Shown: one piece after another, positions 10,437 to 21,890 of the stretch | How the letters are laid out: each line of letters opens with the position of its first letter | How positions within the stretch are numbered: the first letter of the stretch is position 1 | Origin: Pictodentalium vernedei | Taxonomy: Eukaryota > Mollusca > Scaphopoda > Dentaliida > Dentaliidae | DNA: 64,000 nt | Assembly (NCBI GenBank): GCA_031216915.1 | Contig: JAUFNR010000061.1 | Coordinates: 1-64,000, forward strand | Reading direction: 5' to 3' | Program-made: the position numbers and the translations under genes | Notes under the pieces: model-generated | What the model saw: the letters and a program-made list of their open reading frames with translations, nothing else | What the model was told of the DNA's origin: nothing | Database searches by the model: none

Positions 10437-13236
10437 AATCAAACGACACAGAGATCATTGCTGAAACATCTCGAAGATAAGCAAGAAGGGTGGGCAGATA
10501 TATTGGATGGCATTTTGTTTGCATACAGATCTTCAGTGCACGCTTCAACTGGTGAGTTACTTCTCTATCAAGTTATACTAGAGGCAGCTGCCAAGGGTGG
10601 TTAATCCCCCCCATAATAATGCCTTGATACTGTAATGCCTCGATACTGTAACATACATTATTATGTTTGAGTCAATCAGTGAGTGATGATTTGAGTTTAA
10701 ACAATTGGCTAAACTGGACAACAATTAGCCATACCTGCAAAAAGTGACCAAAGCACCAAAAAAGAAATAAATAGTAATAAATTTTATCTTGTATGTGGCT
10801 GCCACTGAAAGTAGTTGAACGGGCAGAGCTATCTAAGCTGAGAGGTCTCTTGTACATTATTAGGATGGTCTGATGAAGGAGGGAGGATCACACTGACGTG
10901 CAATGTTCGGGTTTATAAAACATAGCCAAACAACAGCTACTAAGAGCTTGATGAAAAACATCCTTTTCATAATTTGAACAACTGTGTGTAATCACTAATG
11001 CTCTAGACATCCTCTTTGATTTTTATATGCCCGTTTATAAAAACAGGACGTATTATGTTATCAGTCTGTCTGTCCATCTGTCTGTCCATAAACAATTTGG
11101 TTTCCATTCAATCAAAGTCAAATTCCTTGACGGATCGACATCAAACTTTCAGAAGTTGTTTTTAGCAATAAAATAACGTCTTGTTCAATATTGGTATTTC
11201 TCAGTCCATCCGCTGCAGAGTTATTGCCCTTTGAAATCACAATTTATAAAGCCGAATGCCTTGATGGATTGACATTTCATTTCTGGACAATAACTTTAGT
11301 TGTAATGGTTTGAGCTGACTTAAATTTGGCATGGGGATTTAGTATGAAAAAATACAGGATAGGTTCGATTTATGTTTCTAGCAGGCCATTTGCAGTAGAG
11401 TTATGGCCCTTTATTTATGGGAATTTAGCCCAACTTCTCTTTTCCGGACGATAACTTTAGTTTGCCATGACCGATTTATTTCAAATTTTCAGTTTTTCGC
11501 ATATACCCTTCCAGAGTTATTCCCCTTGAATTTGTCCATTTTGTGTTTTCCGAAATGATAATTTAGTATGGCCTGACTGATTTTTTATACGCCTGTTGAA
11601 AAACCGTCGAATTATGGAATCAGTCTGTCTGTCCATTTGCCCATCCGTCGGTCTGTCCGTTTGACAACATTTGGTTTCAAGATGATATTTTTTTTTTGAT
11701 TGACTCCTAAACTTGGTATGTGGTTTAATCAAAACAAAAGACAGGTCAGGTTCGAATAGGGGGGGTCAGTTCGAACTTCGAAGTTCCCCTGAATTATGGC
11801 ACTTGTAGGACTAAGAATGCATCAAATATTTGGTTTTAATATTTGTTTTCCCGATTGGTTCCAAACTTGGTATGTTGTTTAATCAAAACAAAATACAGGT
11901 CAAGTTCGAATATGGGGTTGGTCTGAACAATTTTCACCCTCACCCCCATCCTTAACCCAATCCTTCAAAAATACAAGACGGGCGTATAATGTCCCGCAAG
12001 GCGGTGCTCTTGTTACTGAATTATCTAGAAGCTCCCAAATGGGATATCAAATTGTTTGATTAGATTTGTACAGACTAATATCTTTTGGAGATATGCATGA
12101 AATTAAAAAAAAACTGTTCTTATTATTATTACAGGTTATTCACCATTCTACCTGCTGTATGGGAGACATCCTCGACTCCCAGTGGAGATAACTGGTAATG
12201 ACTCCAATGACCCACAGCCACCATTTTTGTCAGATGTTGATGAAATTATTAAAAAAATGGGATCGCTTCATGAGACAGCAACTGGTCATGCAATGCAGAA
12301 TATAAAAAAGGCACAGACAAGGCAGAAGAAGGCATATGATCGAAGAAATAACAATAAAAAAGCATTCAGCATAGGACAAACAGTTCTGATGAAAAATATG
12401 GCAAACTCTAACCGAGCTGGCGGGAAACTTGATAGCCGATGGAAGGGGCCTCATACCATCAATGAGATTGTAAGGGACAACGTTTATAGATTAAAGAATC
12501 ACCAAGGTGTAGCCCTGAAAACAGCTATCAATGTATCAAGACTGAAATTGTATGTGGTGGGTAATGACTCCAATGATGATGAATCCTCAAATAGTGAGGA
12601 AAGTGTTCCTTCTGAGCCAACCAATGATGATTGTGTTATAGTAGACGAAAGTGATAGTGGTAGCCAGTCAGGGATCATTCGAGATTTCTCCTTGTCATCA
12701 GGTGAAAAAAAATGTATTCTGAGTGGTGAATGGGTGAATGACAATCATATAAACTATGGACAACTCTTGCTGAAAAGCAAGTTCCCTAGTGTTTCTGGCC
12801 TTCAAAATTGTTGTATTTTTGAATCTAAATCCTTTGACATTCCCAGAGAGGAATTTGTGCAAATAGTGAACACTGAAGGCAACCACTGGGTTGCACTTTC
12901 CACAGTTGGCTGTTCGGTAGGAACAATTGAAGTTTTTGATAGTTTATATCGTCACATCAGCAAGGATTTTCAAGTACTCCTTAAGGACATTATGACTGGC
13001 TTTTCACCACTCAAGGTTGTATACCAGAGACTGCAAGACAGAACAATACAAATGACTGTGGGGTTTATGCCATTGCTAACTGTCTGCATGTGTTAAGTGG
13101 TAATGCTGGTCCTTTTCGGTTTGAACACAAGCAAGTGAGGAAACATCTTTCCAGTTGTTTTCAAAAGGGTTATCTCACACCCTTCCCACTAGGTGACCAT
13201 AACTCTCTCTTACCAGAAACACATTTCTATCTGTGA
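10437..13236 (+). pseudogene. Ginger-like transposase: integrase C-terminus plus Ulp1-like protease
   Basis: Exon 1 (about 10437-10551) reads NQTTQRSLLKHLEDKQEGWA and then ILFAYRSSVHAST, typical of the end of a gypsy-type integrase core. A clean donor (G|GTGAGT at 10552) and acceptor (TTACAG ending 12134) define a 1583-bp intron. Exon 2 resumes in phase with YSPFYLLYGRHPRLPVEI. Next come a basic helix (QTRQKKAYDRR) and a GPY/F-type module (LDSRWKGPHTINEIVRDNVY, VSRLKLY). An acidic linker follows, then a Ulp1-type cysteine protease with EGNHWVALS (His) and EVFDSLY (Asp). The catalytic block QNNTNDCGVYAIANC lies one base out of frame, so a frameshift near 13035 separates Cys from His/Asp. The corrected frame ends at TGA 13234-13236. 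Gypsy-type integrase with intron and Ulp1 fits Ginger1 DNA transposons. The catalytic DDE core is missing upstream. Confidence 0.75.
11025..12005 (+). mobile_element. Tandem-core element nested in the transposase intron
   Basis: The left end reads TATATGCCCGTTT; the right end reads GACGGGCGTATA (11977-11988), its near-complement. Inside, two related blocks begin with GTCTGTCTGTCC (about 11063 and 11624). Repeats of TTCCGGACGATAACTTTAG and AAATACAGGTCAAGTTCGAA match the array at 17430-18376. It accounts for most of the intron. Class is inferred from shared architecture. Confidence 0.6.
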
Positions 13237-13269
13237 CCTACTCATTGGAACTATAAATGTTAGTTATCA

Positions 13270-14644
13270 ATTCCTGTTTCCAAAAAAAAAAAATTGTTTA
13301 CGTCAAACCACCATTTTGTAGAGAATTTCATCCTATATTAAGATTCATTATTCCCATTTGTAAATTTCTGTTCCAATTTCTGGTGTCAAGTGGGAGGTAA
13401 GATAAACTGGTCACAATATATTTTTCTCTTTTAACCACTTAAACATATGAGTATGAAGATTTGTATGTCTAAGTTGTTGAAAAAGAAAAACATTCAGGTT
13501 ATTGTTTTTCAATTCATATGTCTTAAGTTAGAAGAGAAAAAAATTCAGGTTGTTGTGAGTGGTGGGGTGGGATGGGGGGGGGGGGGGGAGGGGAGATGTC
13601 GTGACCAGTTTATCTTACCCCCCACCTGACACTTGAAATTGCCAAATATCTTTTTTTAGGGCAAACCACCATTTTGTAGAGAATTTAATCTTATATTAAG
13701 ATTCATATTTCCCACTTGTAAGTTTGTGTTTCAGTTTCCAGTGTCATGTGGGAGGTAAGATAATATGGTCACAGTATCGTCTACCCTAGTCAAAACATTT
13801 CTATTTTAACAACTTAAAAATGTGAGTAACGATTCGTATGTCTAAGTTGTTGAAAAAGAAAAACATTCAGGTTACTGTTTTCCGATTCCTATGTCTTAAG
13901 TTGGAAGAGGAAAAAATTCAGGTTGTTGTGAGTGTGTGTGGGGGGTAGATGTCATGACCAGTTTATCTTACCCCCCACCTGACACTAGAAATTGCCAAAT
14001 GTCTTTTTTTAGGGCAAACTACCAAAACCACCATTTTGTATAGAATTTAATCTTATATTAAGATTCATATTTCCCACTTGTTAGTTTGTGTTTCAGTTTC
14101 CAGTGTCATGTGGGAGGTAAGATAATATGGTCACAGTATCATCTACCCTAGTCAAAATTTTTCTATTTTAACAACTTAAAAATGTGAGTAACGATTTGTA
14201 TGTCTAAGTTGTTGAAAAAGAAAAACATTCAGGTTATTGTTTTCCGATTCATATGTCTTAAGTTGGAAGAAAAAATTTAGGTTGTTGTGAGTGGGGGGGG
14301 GGGGGGGGGGGGGGGGGTAGATGTCATGACCAGTTTATCTTACCCCCCACCTGACACTTGAAATTGAAAATATCTGTTTTTTAGGGCAAATCACCATTTT
14401 GTAGAGAATTTAATCTTATATTAAGATTCATATTTCCCACTTGTAAGTTTGTGTTTCAGTTTCCAGTGTCATGTGGGAGGTAAGATAATATGGTCACAGT
14501 ATCGTCTACCCTAGTCAAATTAAAATGTGAGTAACGATTCCTATGTCTAAGTTGTTGGAAAAGAAAAACATCCAGGTTATTGTTTTCTGATTCGTATGTC
14601 TTAAGTTGGAAGAGAAAATAATTCAGGTTGTTGTGAGTGTGTGT

Positions 14645-14688
<44 letters not shown>

Positions 14689-14856
14689 AGATGTCGTGAC
14701 CAGTTTATCTTACCCCCCACCTGACACTAGAAATTGCCAACTTAAAAATGTGAGTATAACGATTCCTATGTCTAAGTTGTTGAAAAAGAAAAACATTCAG
14801 GTTATTGTTTTCTGATTCCTATGTCTTAAGTTGGAAGAGAAAAAAATTCAGGTTGT

Positions 14857-14908
<52 letters not shown>

Positions 14909-15095
14909 GGGAAGATGTCGTGACCAGTTTATCTTACACCCCCCCCCCCCCACACCCCCCCCACCCCACACCCCCCACCCCCCACCTGACACTAGAAATT
15001 GCCAAATGTCTTTTTTTTAGGGCAAACCATCATTTTGTAGAGAATTTAATCTTATATTAAGATTCATATTTCCCACTTGTAAGTTTGTTTTACTG
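13270..15095. repeat. Satellite-like array, unit about 360 bp, with long G-runs
   Basis: TTTTGTAGAGAATTTAATC recurs at about 13671, 14035, 14396 and 15036 (a diverged copy at 13315), period about 360 bp. Every unit has CAGTGTCATGTGGGAGGTAA, TCTAAGTTGTTGAAAAAG, TCAGGTTGTTGTGAGTG, a G-run and GACCAGTTTATCTTACCCCC. G-runs reach 25 nt (14293-14317), 43 nt (14645-14687) and 20 nt after a GT run (14860-14911), paired with C-rich stretches. Short frames coding poly-glycine are artefacts. Confidence 0.85.
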
Positions 15096-15655
15096 CTCAT
15101 ATCACCTTTTTGAAGAGAAATTCATTGAAGGCTTTGTTGACTCTATCAAGTGCCAGATATTTTGTTTGAATTTTATGCTGTAGTTTACGTAGTTTTTATT
15201 GTTATGATAATAAAAGTTCTCAACCGAAAGATATTTTTTCTTTATTTACTCAGAAATGATCTTATCCACCCACACCTGAGTCACAAAAGGCTGGTTTTCT
15301 TCTGATTTTTTGCTATATTTTCCATTCTCAAAATTCCTGAACTTAAGTTGTAAAAGGTGACAAATATTCTGATGGGGTGGGGAGGGGGATCATGGTTAGG
15401 TATGACTACCCCCTTTCCCCCAACAGACATTCAAAGTTTTTAAATTATTTTTTTGGCTCATACAACGATACTGCTGAGAATTTTATTCATATTTTCAATA
15501 AAAAAACATGTCAAAATATAGGGTTTGTTGCCGCACTCTCAAGGCCAGACTAACAAGTTTTCAAATTGCCCCTCATGCTTTTTAATATAACAGAGGGGTA
15601 CTAAAGCAAATTCTTTAAAAAGTTCTGTGATTAAATTGAAAGATAAAAAAAATTC
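15096..15655. other. No gene recognised
   Basis: AT-rich sequence after the satellite. It contains one G-rich patch (about 15375-15390) but no supported gene. Confidence 0.5.
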
Positions 15656-15890
15656 AGGTGGGGGGTAAGATAAACCAGTGGGGGGAAGATAAACTAGTTT
15701 ATCTCCCCCCCCCCCCCCTGGGGGGGAAGTTATACAGGGGGGGGAAGATAAACTGTTACACCGGACCCCAAATTTTCAGGGAAAAAAAAAAAATTTTTTT
15801 TGTCTTAAAATTGACCGAAAGGCATAAAAAACAAAAAAAAAAAAAATTTCCGGATTTTGGTCCAAAATTTTCTAAGTCCAACCCGGGGGA
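15656..15890. repeat. GATAAACTAGTTTATC G/C-block plus a 125-bp repeat unit
   Basis: GATAAAC motifs alternate with G-runs and one C-run around the palindrome GATAAACTAGTTTATC (about 15689). One unit of the dispersed family of 7330-7700 follows (15765-15890). Confidence 0.75.
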
Positions 15891-15892
15891 CA

Positions 15893-16105
15893 CACTAAAA
15901 GTGTAGCCCGAGCCCGAGCTGAGAATATGGTGTAGCTGAGAAATAAAGTTTCGTTTTCTTTCTTATTTATCGTTACATTTCAGTTATTTTTTGGTATATA
16001 AATCACTGGTAGCCAAATGAATCTAGACAAAGTGAAATGGGTATTTTTAAGCGTATATTTCGTGAAATATACGAAAACATTACTCCAAGAGACACTAACA
16101 AGAGC
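15893..16105 (+). repeat. Dispersed direct repeat, left copy
   Basis: Shares AAAAGTGTAGCC, GAGAATATGGTGTAGC, AATAAAG and GACGAAGTGAAATGG-like blocks with 18366-18575 in the same order and orientation. The pair brackets the endonuclease relic and the 17.4-18.4 kb array. Confidence 0.7.
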
Positions 16106-16940
16106 ACCGCTGGGCATTGCATCATACGCCCGTGAACTGTTCAAATTGTACCATTTTAACACATTTGCAATTTTTTTAGAGTGCGAGAAATTTATACTGG
16201 CATATATATATATGTTACGGTCAGACTTTGAAATCAGTGATTTTGTGAAATGACTAAATTTTTCAGTCATTTGAGAAAAAGACTAAAAATTAAGGACAAT
16301 AGCTTCACAAAAGGACTCAATAATTTAATAATTTCAAAAAAAAATTCTTGATTTCACAGTTTGACTGTAACATATTTACATAGATATATATATATTAGAA
16401 ACACTGAAGCTTCCTATCTTTAGTTATTTATTTATTGGTGTTTGAGGTTAGAGGATTTCCAACTCAAGCATTGGTGAATGAATCCTATTTGGACTGTAAA
16501 ATCTTATTTGTTTTCCAAAGAAAACAAGTACTGTTTCACTTCCTGTGGTTTACATAGAGGCATGTGTATAGAAAAAGATATAAAGTTTAAATAAAACACA
16601 TCAAAACCAAGAGATTTATTTGACTGGTCAGTTTGTTAATTGGGTAATTATTTGACCAGTTAATTATTTGACGCAGTAAGTCACACAATATTGGTGTGTT
16701 TTCTTTGAACTTCATACATTTTTATTTGCATTTTCCAATGTTTCATGGTAGTTTTGCAATATATCTGAAGTGAGTATTAGATTTATATGGTTGAGACCCC
16801 ATGATCACACTGTGAACCTGTTCGACCTCTCTAGCTTCACTTGACAGTGATTTGTCATGCTGCAAAATTATAAAGGAAGCCAAAGTGTTTTCACTATTAT
16901 GTATCAGTGCGAGAGGTTTCAAGAATTACTTTACCTTATA
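16106..16940. other. No gene recognised
   Basis: AT-rich. It contains CATACGCCCGT (about 16124), a possible left end for the array element ending at 18376, and a SINE-tail-like TTTATTTATTGGTGTTTGAGG (about 16427). Nothing else is supported. Confidence 0.4.
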
Positions 16941-16942
16941 CA

Positions 16943-17400
16943 TCATATAATGCAGGCGTTAAGGCAGGACATCAGTTCCATGCAACCCCACACAAGCTTG
17001 TGGTCTGAGTAATACACTTCCAATGTTCCACGCTGAGAACAGTCTTTGTTTGTGAAAATAAAATCAATGCAGGAACCATGGTCATTAGTTGGTTTCGATA
17101 TAACTGGCTGATAACCCATCTCTTCAACTAACATAGTCTCAAGGGCATGTTTATCTGGAGAATTGCTGTTCCAGTCTATGTTAAAGTCACCAATGATAAC
17201 ACTATCAAGGTCTGTGTCATATTTTTCAAATAAAGTATGTAGATTCGGACATAATATGTTGAAGGAAACTTTACGAGGCTTGTAAGCACAAACAAATAGG
17301 ATGTCTATTGTTTTTAAAACACAAACTTCAATGTCATTTCTGGATTCATCTACAGGAAAGTTCCCCTCCATGGACGATTTACTATAGGCTGCCAGTCCAT
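16943..17400 (-). pseudogene. Apurinic-endonuclease-like domain fragment (EEP superfamily)
   Basis: The minus-strand frame reads IDILFVCAYKPRKVS, then SVIIGDFNIDWNS, SKPTNDHGSCIDFIFTNK and YYSDHKLVWG. These are the GDFN, (T)xxxxCIDFIF and SDH boxes of the endonuclease-exonuclease-phosphatase fold used by LINEs and by Helentron/Helitron2 proteins. The N-terminal catalytic Asn and Glu boxes are lost where the frame runs into the 17430-18376 tandem array. YYSDH together with adjoining Helentron-like arrays favours a Helentron source over a LINE, but this is inference. No RT or helicase lies next to it. Confidence 0.6.
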
Positions 17401-17429
17401 AAGGAGAACAACATTGATTACTTCTAGAA

Positions 17430-18376
17430 GACAAGTTTGAAGCCAATCGAAAAACAAATACTAAAGTTATCATCCGGAAACCAAATATTTGACGAAGAAT
17501 TCTATGTCCAACAGGGGCCATAATTCAGGCAAAAAATGTTCAGACCGACCCCATATTCGAACTTGACCTGTATTTTGTTGTGATTAAACCACATACCAAG
17601 TTTGGAGCCGATCGGAAAACAAATACTAAAGTTATCATCCGGAAACCAAATATTTGACAAATTCTAAGTCCAACAGGGGCCATAATTCAGGCAAAAATTG
17701 TTCAGACCGACCCCATATTCGAACCTGACCTGTATTTTGTTGTGATTAAACCACATACCAAATTTGGAGCCGATCGGAAAACAAATACTAAAGTTATAAA
17801 GTTATCCGGAAACCAAATATTTGACGAATTCTAAGTCCAACAGTGGCCATAATTCAGGTGAAAAATGTTCGGACCGACCCCATATTCGAACTTGACCTGT
17901 ATTGTGTTGTGATTAAACCATATACCAAGTTTGGAGCAGATCGGAAAACAAATACTAAAGTTATCATCCAGAAACCAAATATTTGACGAATTCTAAGTCC
18001 AACAGGGGCCATAATTCAGGCAAAAATTGTTCAGACCGACCCCATATTCGAACTTGATCTGTATTTTGTTGTGATTAAACCACATACCAAATTTCGAGCC
18101 GATCGGAAAACAAATACTAAAGTTATCATCCGGAAACCAAATATTTGACGAATTCTAAGTCCAACAGTGGCCATAATTCAGGCGAAAAATGTTCGGACCG
18201 ACCCCATATTCAAACTTGACCTGTATTTTGTTGTGATTAAACCACATACCAAATTTGGAGCTGATCAGAAAACAAATACTAAAGTTATTGTTCGGAAACC
18301 AAACGGACGGACAGACGGATAGACGGACGGACAACGCCATACTATAATACGTCCCGTTTTTCAAACGGGCGTATAA
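17430..18376. repeat. Tandem array, unit about 165 bp, 5-6 copies, hairpin end
   Basis: GACCCCATATTCGAACTTGA-type blocks recur near 17547, 17711, 17878, 18041 and 18206. Units include AAATTTGGAGCCGATCGG and CTAAAGTTATCATCCGGAAA. The right edge has a GGACGGACAGACGG run, then CGTCCCGTTTTTCAAACGGG forming a hairpin, then CGTATAAAA. The same hairpin type closes the element at 24617-25592. Confidence 0.8.
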
Positions 18377-18575
18377 AAAGTGTAGCCGAGAATCTGGTGT
18401 GGCCGAGTAATAAAGTGTTGTTTTCTCGTTTGTTTATCAATTAATTTCAATAATTTTTGGTATATGTATTAGTGATAGACAAGCGAATCCAGACGAAGTG
18501 AAATGGATATTTTAAACAGTATATTTTGAAAGAAATACGAAAAAATAATTCCGAGAGACACTGACAAGTGTAGCT
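18366..18575 (+). repeat. Dispersed direct repeat, right copy
   Basis: Second copy of the 15893-16105 sequence, starting AAAAGTGTAGCCGAGAATC and including GACGAAGTGAAATGGATA. Confidence 0.7.
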
Positions 18576-18860
18576 GAATTTCCGAGCCATTTAATTAACT
18601 GGCCCGGCTCCGATATACACTTGAAAGTGGATCTGGATTGCCGAGCTAGTTAATTAACAGAGGCGAGTATGGATTGTGTCAGAACAAGAATTTCAACGGG
18701 CGATTGAATTGACTAGCTGGGTTATGAGTTAAGAAACAACAACGACCGGTTAAAGTCATCTTTTATTCTAGATAATCACTTAAAAATGAATAAAACGAGG
18801 TTGCATGAAAAAAGTTTATAACACATAACATAAACTAAAAACAAAAAATAGAATAGCCAT
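18576..18860. other. No gene recognised
   Basis: Contains repeated GAGCCATTTAATTAACT/GAGCTAGTTAATTAAC blocks about 60 nt apart but no gene. Confidence 0.4.
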
Positions 18861-18861
18861 G

Positions 18862-19492
18862 AATACCCATAGAGAGCCCAAATATCGACCCAGGCAATTC
18901 ATTTCAATAAACATGTGAAACAATCTTCCAACGATGTTATATGTGAAATTTTAAAGCTTTTGGAGCAGTGGTTTGGGAGAAATGTAGTCTTATGTTTTTC
19001 CCATTACCCACAGTGTTAAAAAATGCTGACTCAGCACTTTTTCAAAGTCCCCAAAAAGTACCCCATGATAAAACCGATGGCAATTTTTTTTGACCATTCC
19101 ATTCTGTTGGTCCTAAGGAAGCTTCACAACAAATAAGAATTCTCAGTGCCGTGTAGTTTTGGAGATATGGGTGTTTTCATTTTTTTTCTATTTTTAGCTC
19201 CTGTGGTTCCCACGGGGCTATGGGAAAAAAAATCTCGGCATAAATTAGGTACTTATGACCCAATAAGCACTCACGTAAAATTTGGTTCAAATTGGCCTTG
19301 CGGTTTGGAAAATAGAAATTTGGGGCGGGGCCAAAATTTTTGCCCCTCCTTTAACATCGTCAAATATAGCCCCTCCAACTTCTCTTGAACACACTTGAGT
19401 CTACACCTCAAAAGGAAGCTGCATACCAAATATCAAGTCTCTGCTATTGCTGGTTCTTGAGAAGATGATTTTTTTTCAGTCAGGTGAGCTAG
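18862..19492 (+). mobile_element. 5'-truncated HINE-type element
   Basis: Starts inside a core unit (GAGAGCCCAAATATCGACCC). It keeps the non-repeated 3' part with GTGTTAAAAAATGCTGACTC, CAGCACTTTTTCAAAGTCC and GGTTTGGAAAATAGAAATTT, and ends in CAGTCAGGTGAGCTAG. It matches the right part of the copies at 4497 and 21891. Confidence 0.75.
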
Positions 19493-19499
19493 TAACTTC

Positions 19500-19800
19500 A
19501 AGCCCATCAAATTAAAAATCCCAACTTCCATTCTGAAAATTCTATCAAATAACCGAGACGCCAATTGAAAATATCCATGCAACCCTTAAAGGCAGTTCAG
19601 TTGAAAGAAACATAGTAATTGTTTCATGTGTTGCAGATCATTTGGAAATGCCCAGAAATGGATGGAAACTATTCTATCTACTTAGAAGAATTCAATACAA
19701 AACAGCATAACATAACTCTGGTATACAATAATAGCTATGCAATTTTTACAAAATGCTATTCATTTTTTGGAAATTTGTAGCATTTTGCTACGCAAAGAAA
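19500..19800. other. No gene recognised
   Basis: Non-repetitive sequence. A TAGCATTTTGCTACGCAA block (about 19777) resembles the edge of the palindrome at 6794. Confidence 0.4.
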
Positions 19801-19811
19801 AAAAGTTATTT

Positions 19812-19955
19812 TGAGCACTGTGCACCATCGACGTGCAGTACGCCTTAGTACACAGTGTCACCGTGCCCCCACGTGGGCAATGGGGGTGAAGTGTCTTGCC
19901 CAAGGACACAACGCGGTTGCCGCAGGTGGGATTCGAACCAAGGACCCCCCACCAA
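19812..19955 (-). mobile_element. SINE fragment with tRNA-like B box
   Basis: GTGTCTTGCCCAAGGACACA and GCAGGTGGGATTCGAACC correspond to the conserved core and B box of the SINE at 44597-44976, same orientation. The head and tail are cut. Confidence 0.75.
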
Positions 19956-20059
19956 AAAACAATTCCAACATAAATGAGGTCATAAACTACATGACAAATT
20001 TTTTTCACATCTGCCGATTGGTTTTGAAAATAGAAATTTTGAATGGAGCCCAAATTTTG

Positions 20060-21025
20060 ACCTATGGAGTTTCTTTGTAAGAAAATGAATCTGCATCACA
20101 AAAGTAAGTTCCATACCAGAAATCTAAGCATTATTGCAAGTGGCTTATGAGAAGATAATTTTAAATGCATTTTGGGCTTATGGAGCATTCATTCCACCCC
20201 AAGGGATATAGTTATGTTTGAGGAAAAAATCAGAAGAGTAAACTCCACCAACCTGAAGATGGCAGCAAGCTTCATTTGAATAAAGTAGAAGAGGTCTACT
20301 CCAAAGATGGTCTGTGACACACATGTAAATGAATGAATAAGGCCCAGTGGTTTTAAAGAATAAGAAAAATGTCAAACTAGAGAATTATTGCTACCAATAA
20401 ATTCAAGTCTGTGTGAAAATGGTAAAAAAATCAGAAATAAACAAAATAAAAAGAGAATTTATGGAGGCTTATTTTTTGGGGGTCAAATATTTTTAAAGAA
20501 GGTTTTTGTTATCAGTATTAAACCCCTAGCACCCTGGGAGTACAACAGAATTTTCTCCAATGAGTCTGTTTTTCATTTGTGTTACTATGAATTTAACCAA
20601 TTATAACTTGTTTGACGGGGCGCATTGAGCTCTGTCAAACAAAGTACATGTATATTTAGTTAAATATCAAACTGCATTATGGGAAATGTTTGCTGCTGAA
20701 ACTGTTGCCATTTTGACATCAGTGTGCAGAGGGTTAAAGATATTCATACTGGAATCAGATAAATATTTTCCAAGAAACCAGAAAAACATATATGTGCACA
20801 GCATTAAGAGGGTTCGATCAAGGAATCAGAAATGGACATTTTTGCCTCTGCCACCTCTGGAGGTTTTGAGAAGGTTAAAAACATTGAACTGAAGCATTTC
20901 CATTCCACCTGATTAAAATAATAACATGTTACTCTACTGCTCTGGAAAATGAATGTTTGAATAACAGTAAATTGGTTTCTAGTTTGAATAACTGTAACAG
21001 ATATTGATTCAGGATAAACTACTGC
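20060..21025. other. Diverged repeat-like sequence, no gene
   Basis: GATGGCAGCAAGCTTCATTT and AAGATGGTCTGTG (about 20262-20310) recur in diverged form near 21288-21345, so both are parts of one repeat family. No open frame has recognisable content. Confidence 0.4.
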
Positions 21026-21468
21026 AAAAATGCTGACTCTGCATATTTTCAATGCCTTCTACAGAACATCCTGAGGCAATGAATGGCAATGTTTTTAACC
21101 ACTCCATTCTTCTGGTCTCTTCATACCAAACAACAGTTCTCTGGTGATGTTAGAAACATAAGCTTTTGTATTTTTTTCTATTTTCTTCCCCAGCGGTTGC
21201 CACAGGGCTGTGAAAAAATTTTTTCAGGCATCAATCCATTACCTGGGAACCACTGAAAGTACATGCAAAATTTGGTTCAAATTGAAGAAGATGGCAGCTG
21301 CTTCATTTTTACAAAAGAGAAAGGGTATATTCCATAGATGGTCTGTGCAATATATGTTTGAATTTGGCTTCGTCTTTGTGAAGAAGACAAGTTTCCAAAA
21401 CATAACAGACGATGGATGCCAAGTGATGGCAATAGCTCCCACTGATTTGCAGTCAGGTGAGATAAAAG
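21026..21468 (+). mobile_element. Diverged HINE-type 3' end
   Basis: Contains ATGCTGACTC, CAGCGGTTGCCACAGGGC, AAATTTGGTTCAAATTG and GATGGCAATAGCTCCCACTG, ending in CAGTCAGGTGAGATAA. The order is the same as in the 3' part of the copy at 21891. Confidence 0.6.
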
Positions 21469-21499
21469 GAAACAAGCAGAAAAAGGAGAAAAATGAGTG

Positions 21500-21890
21500 A
21501 TTTTTAATCTATCTGCAGAGGGCCCCATTCTTCAGCTTCACCATATTAATGCAGGGACAGGGCTAAGATTTTGACGAGAATCTGAGAATCCATTCACACA
21601 AATATTCATGCAACAAAGCCAGGGGAAATTCATGTACATTCTCATTGCAGCTCTAGGACTGAAAAACATTGAGTTAATATTTAGCTCTGAGCCTAACATG
21701 ACAGCAGCAAATTATCTAACACAAGGCTAACATGACCTGAAATATCCTAACACTTTTCCAATAAAACTGTACAAATAATGGCTGTTATTGGAGCTGACTC
21801 AATGGTTCCTATGGCATCCATATTTGAAAGGCTTTATTGATAAACATTGTTTATGTTTTTTTTTAAATTATCAAACTCAGTTTATATCCT
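21500..21890. other. No gene recognised
   Basis: Non-repetitive spacer; AACATGAC repeats are not significant. Confidence 0.4.

Noticed and set aside
14606-15060. Poly-glycine frames
   Set aside because: Products of G-runs in the satellite.
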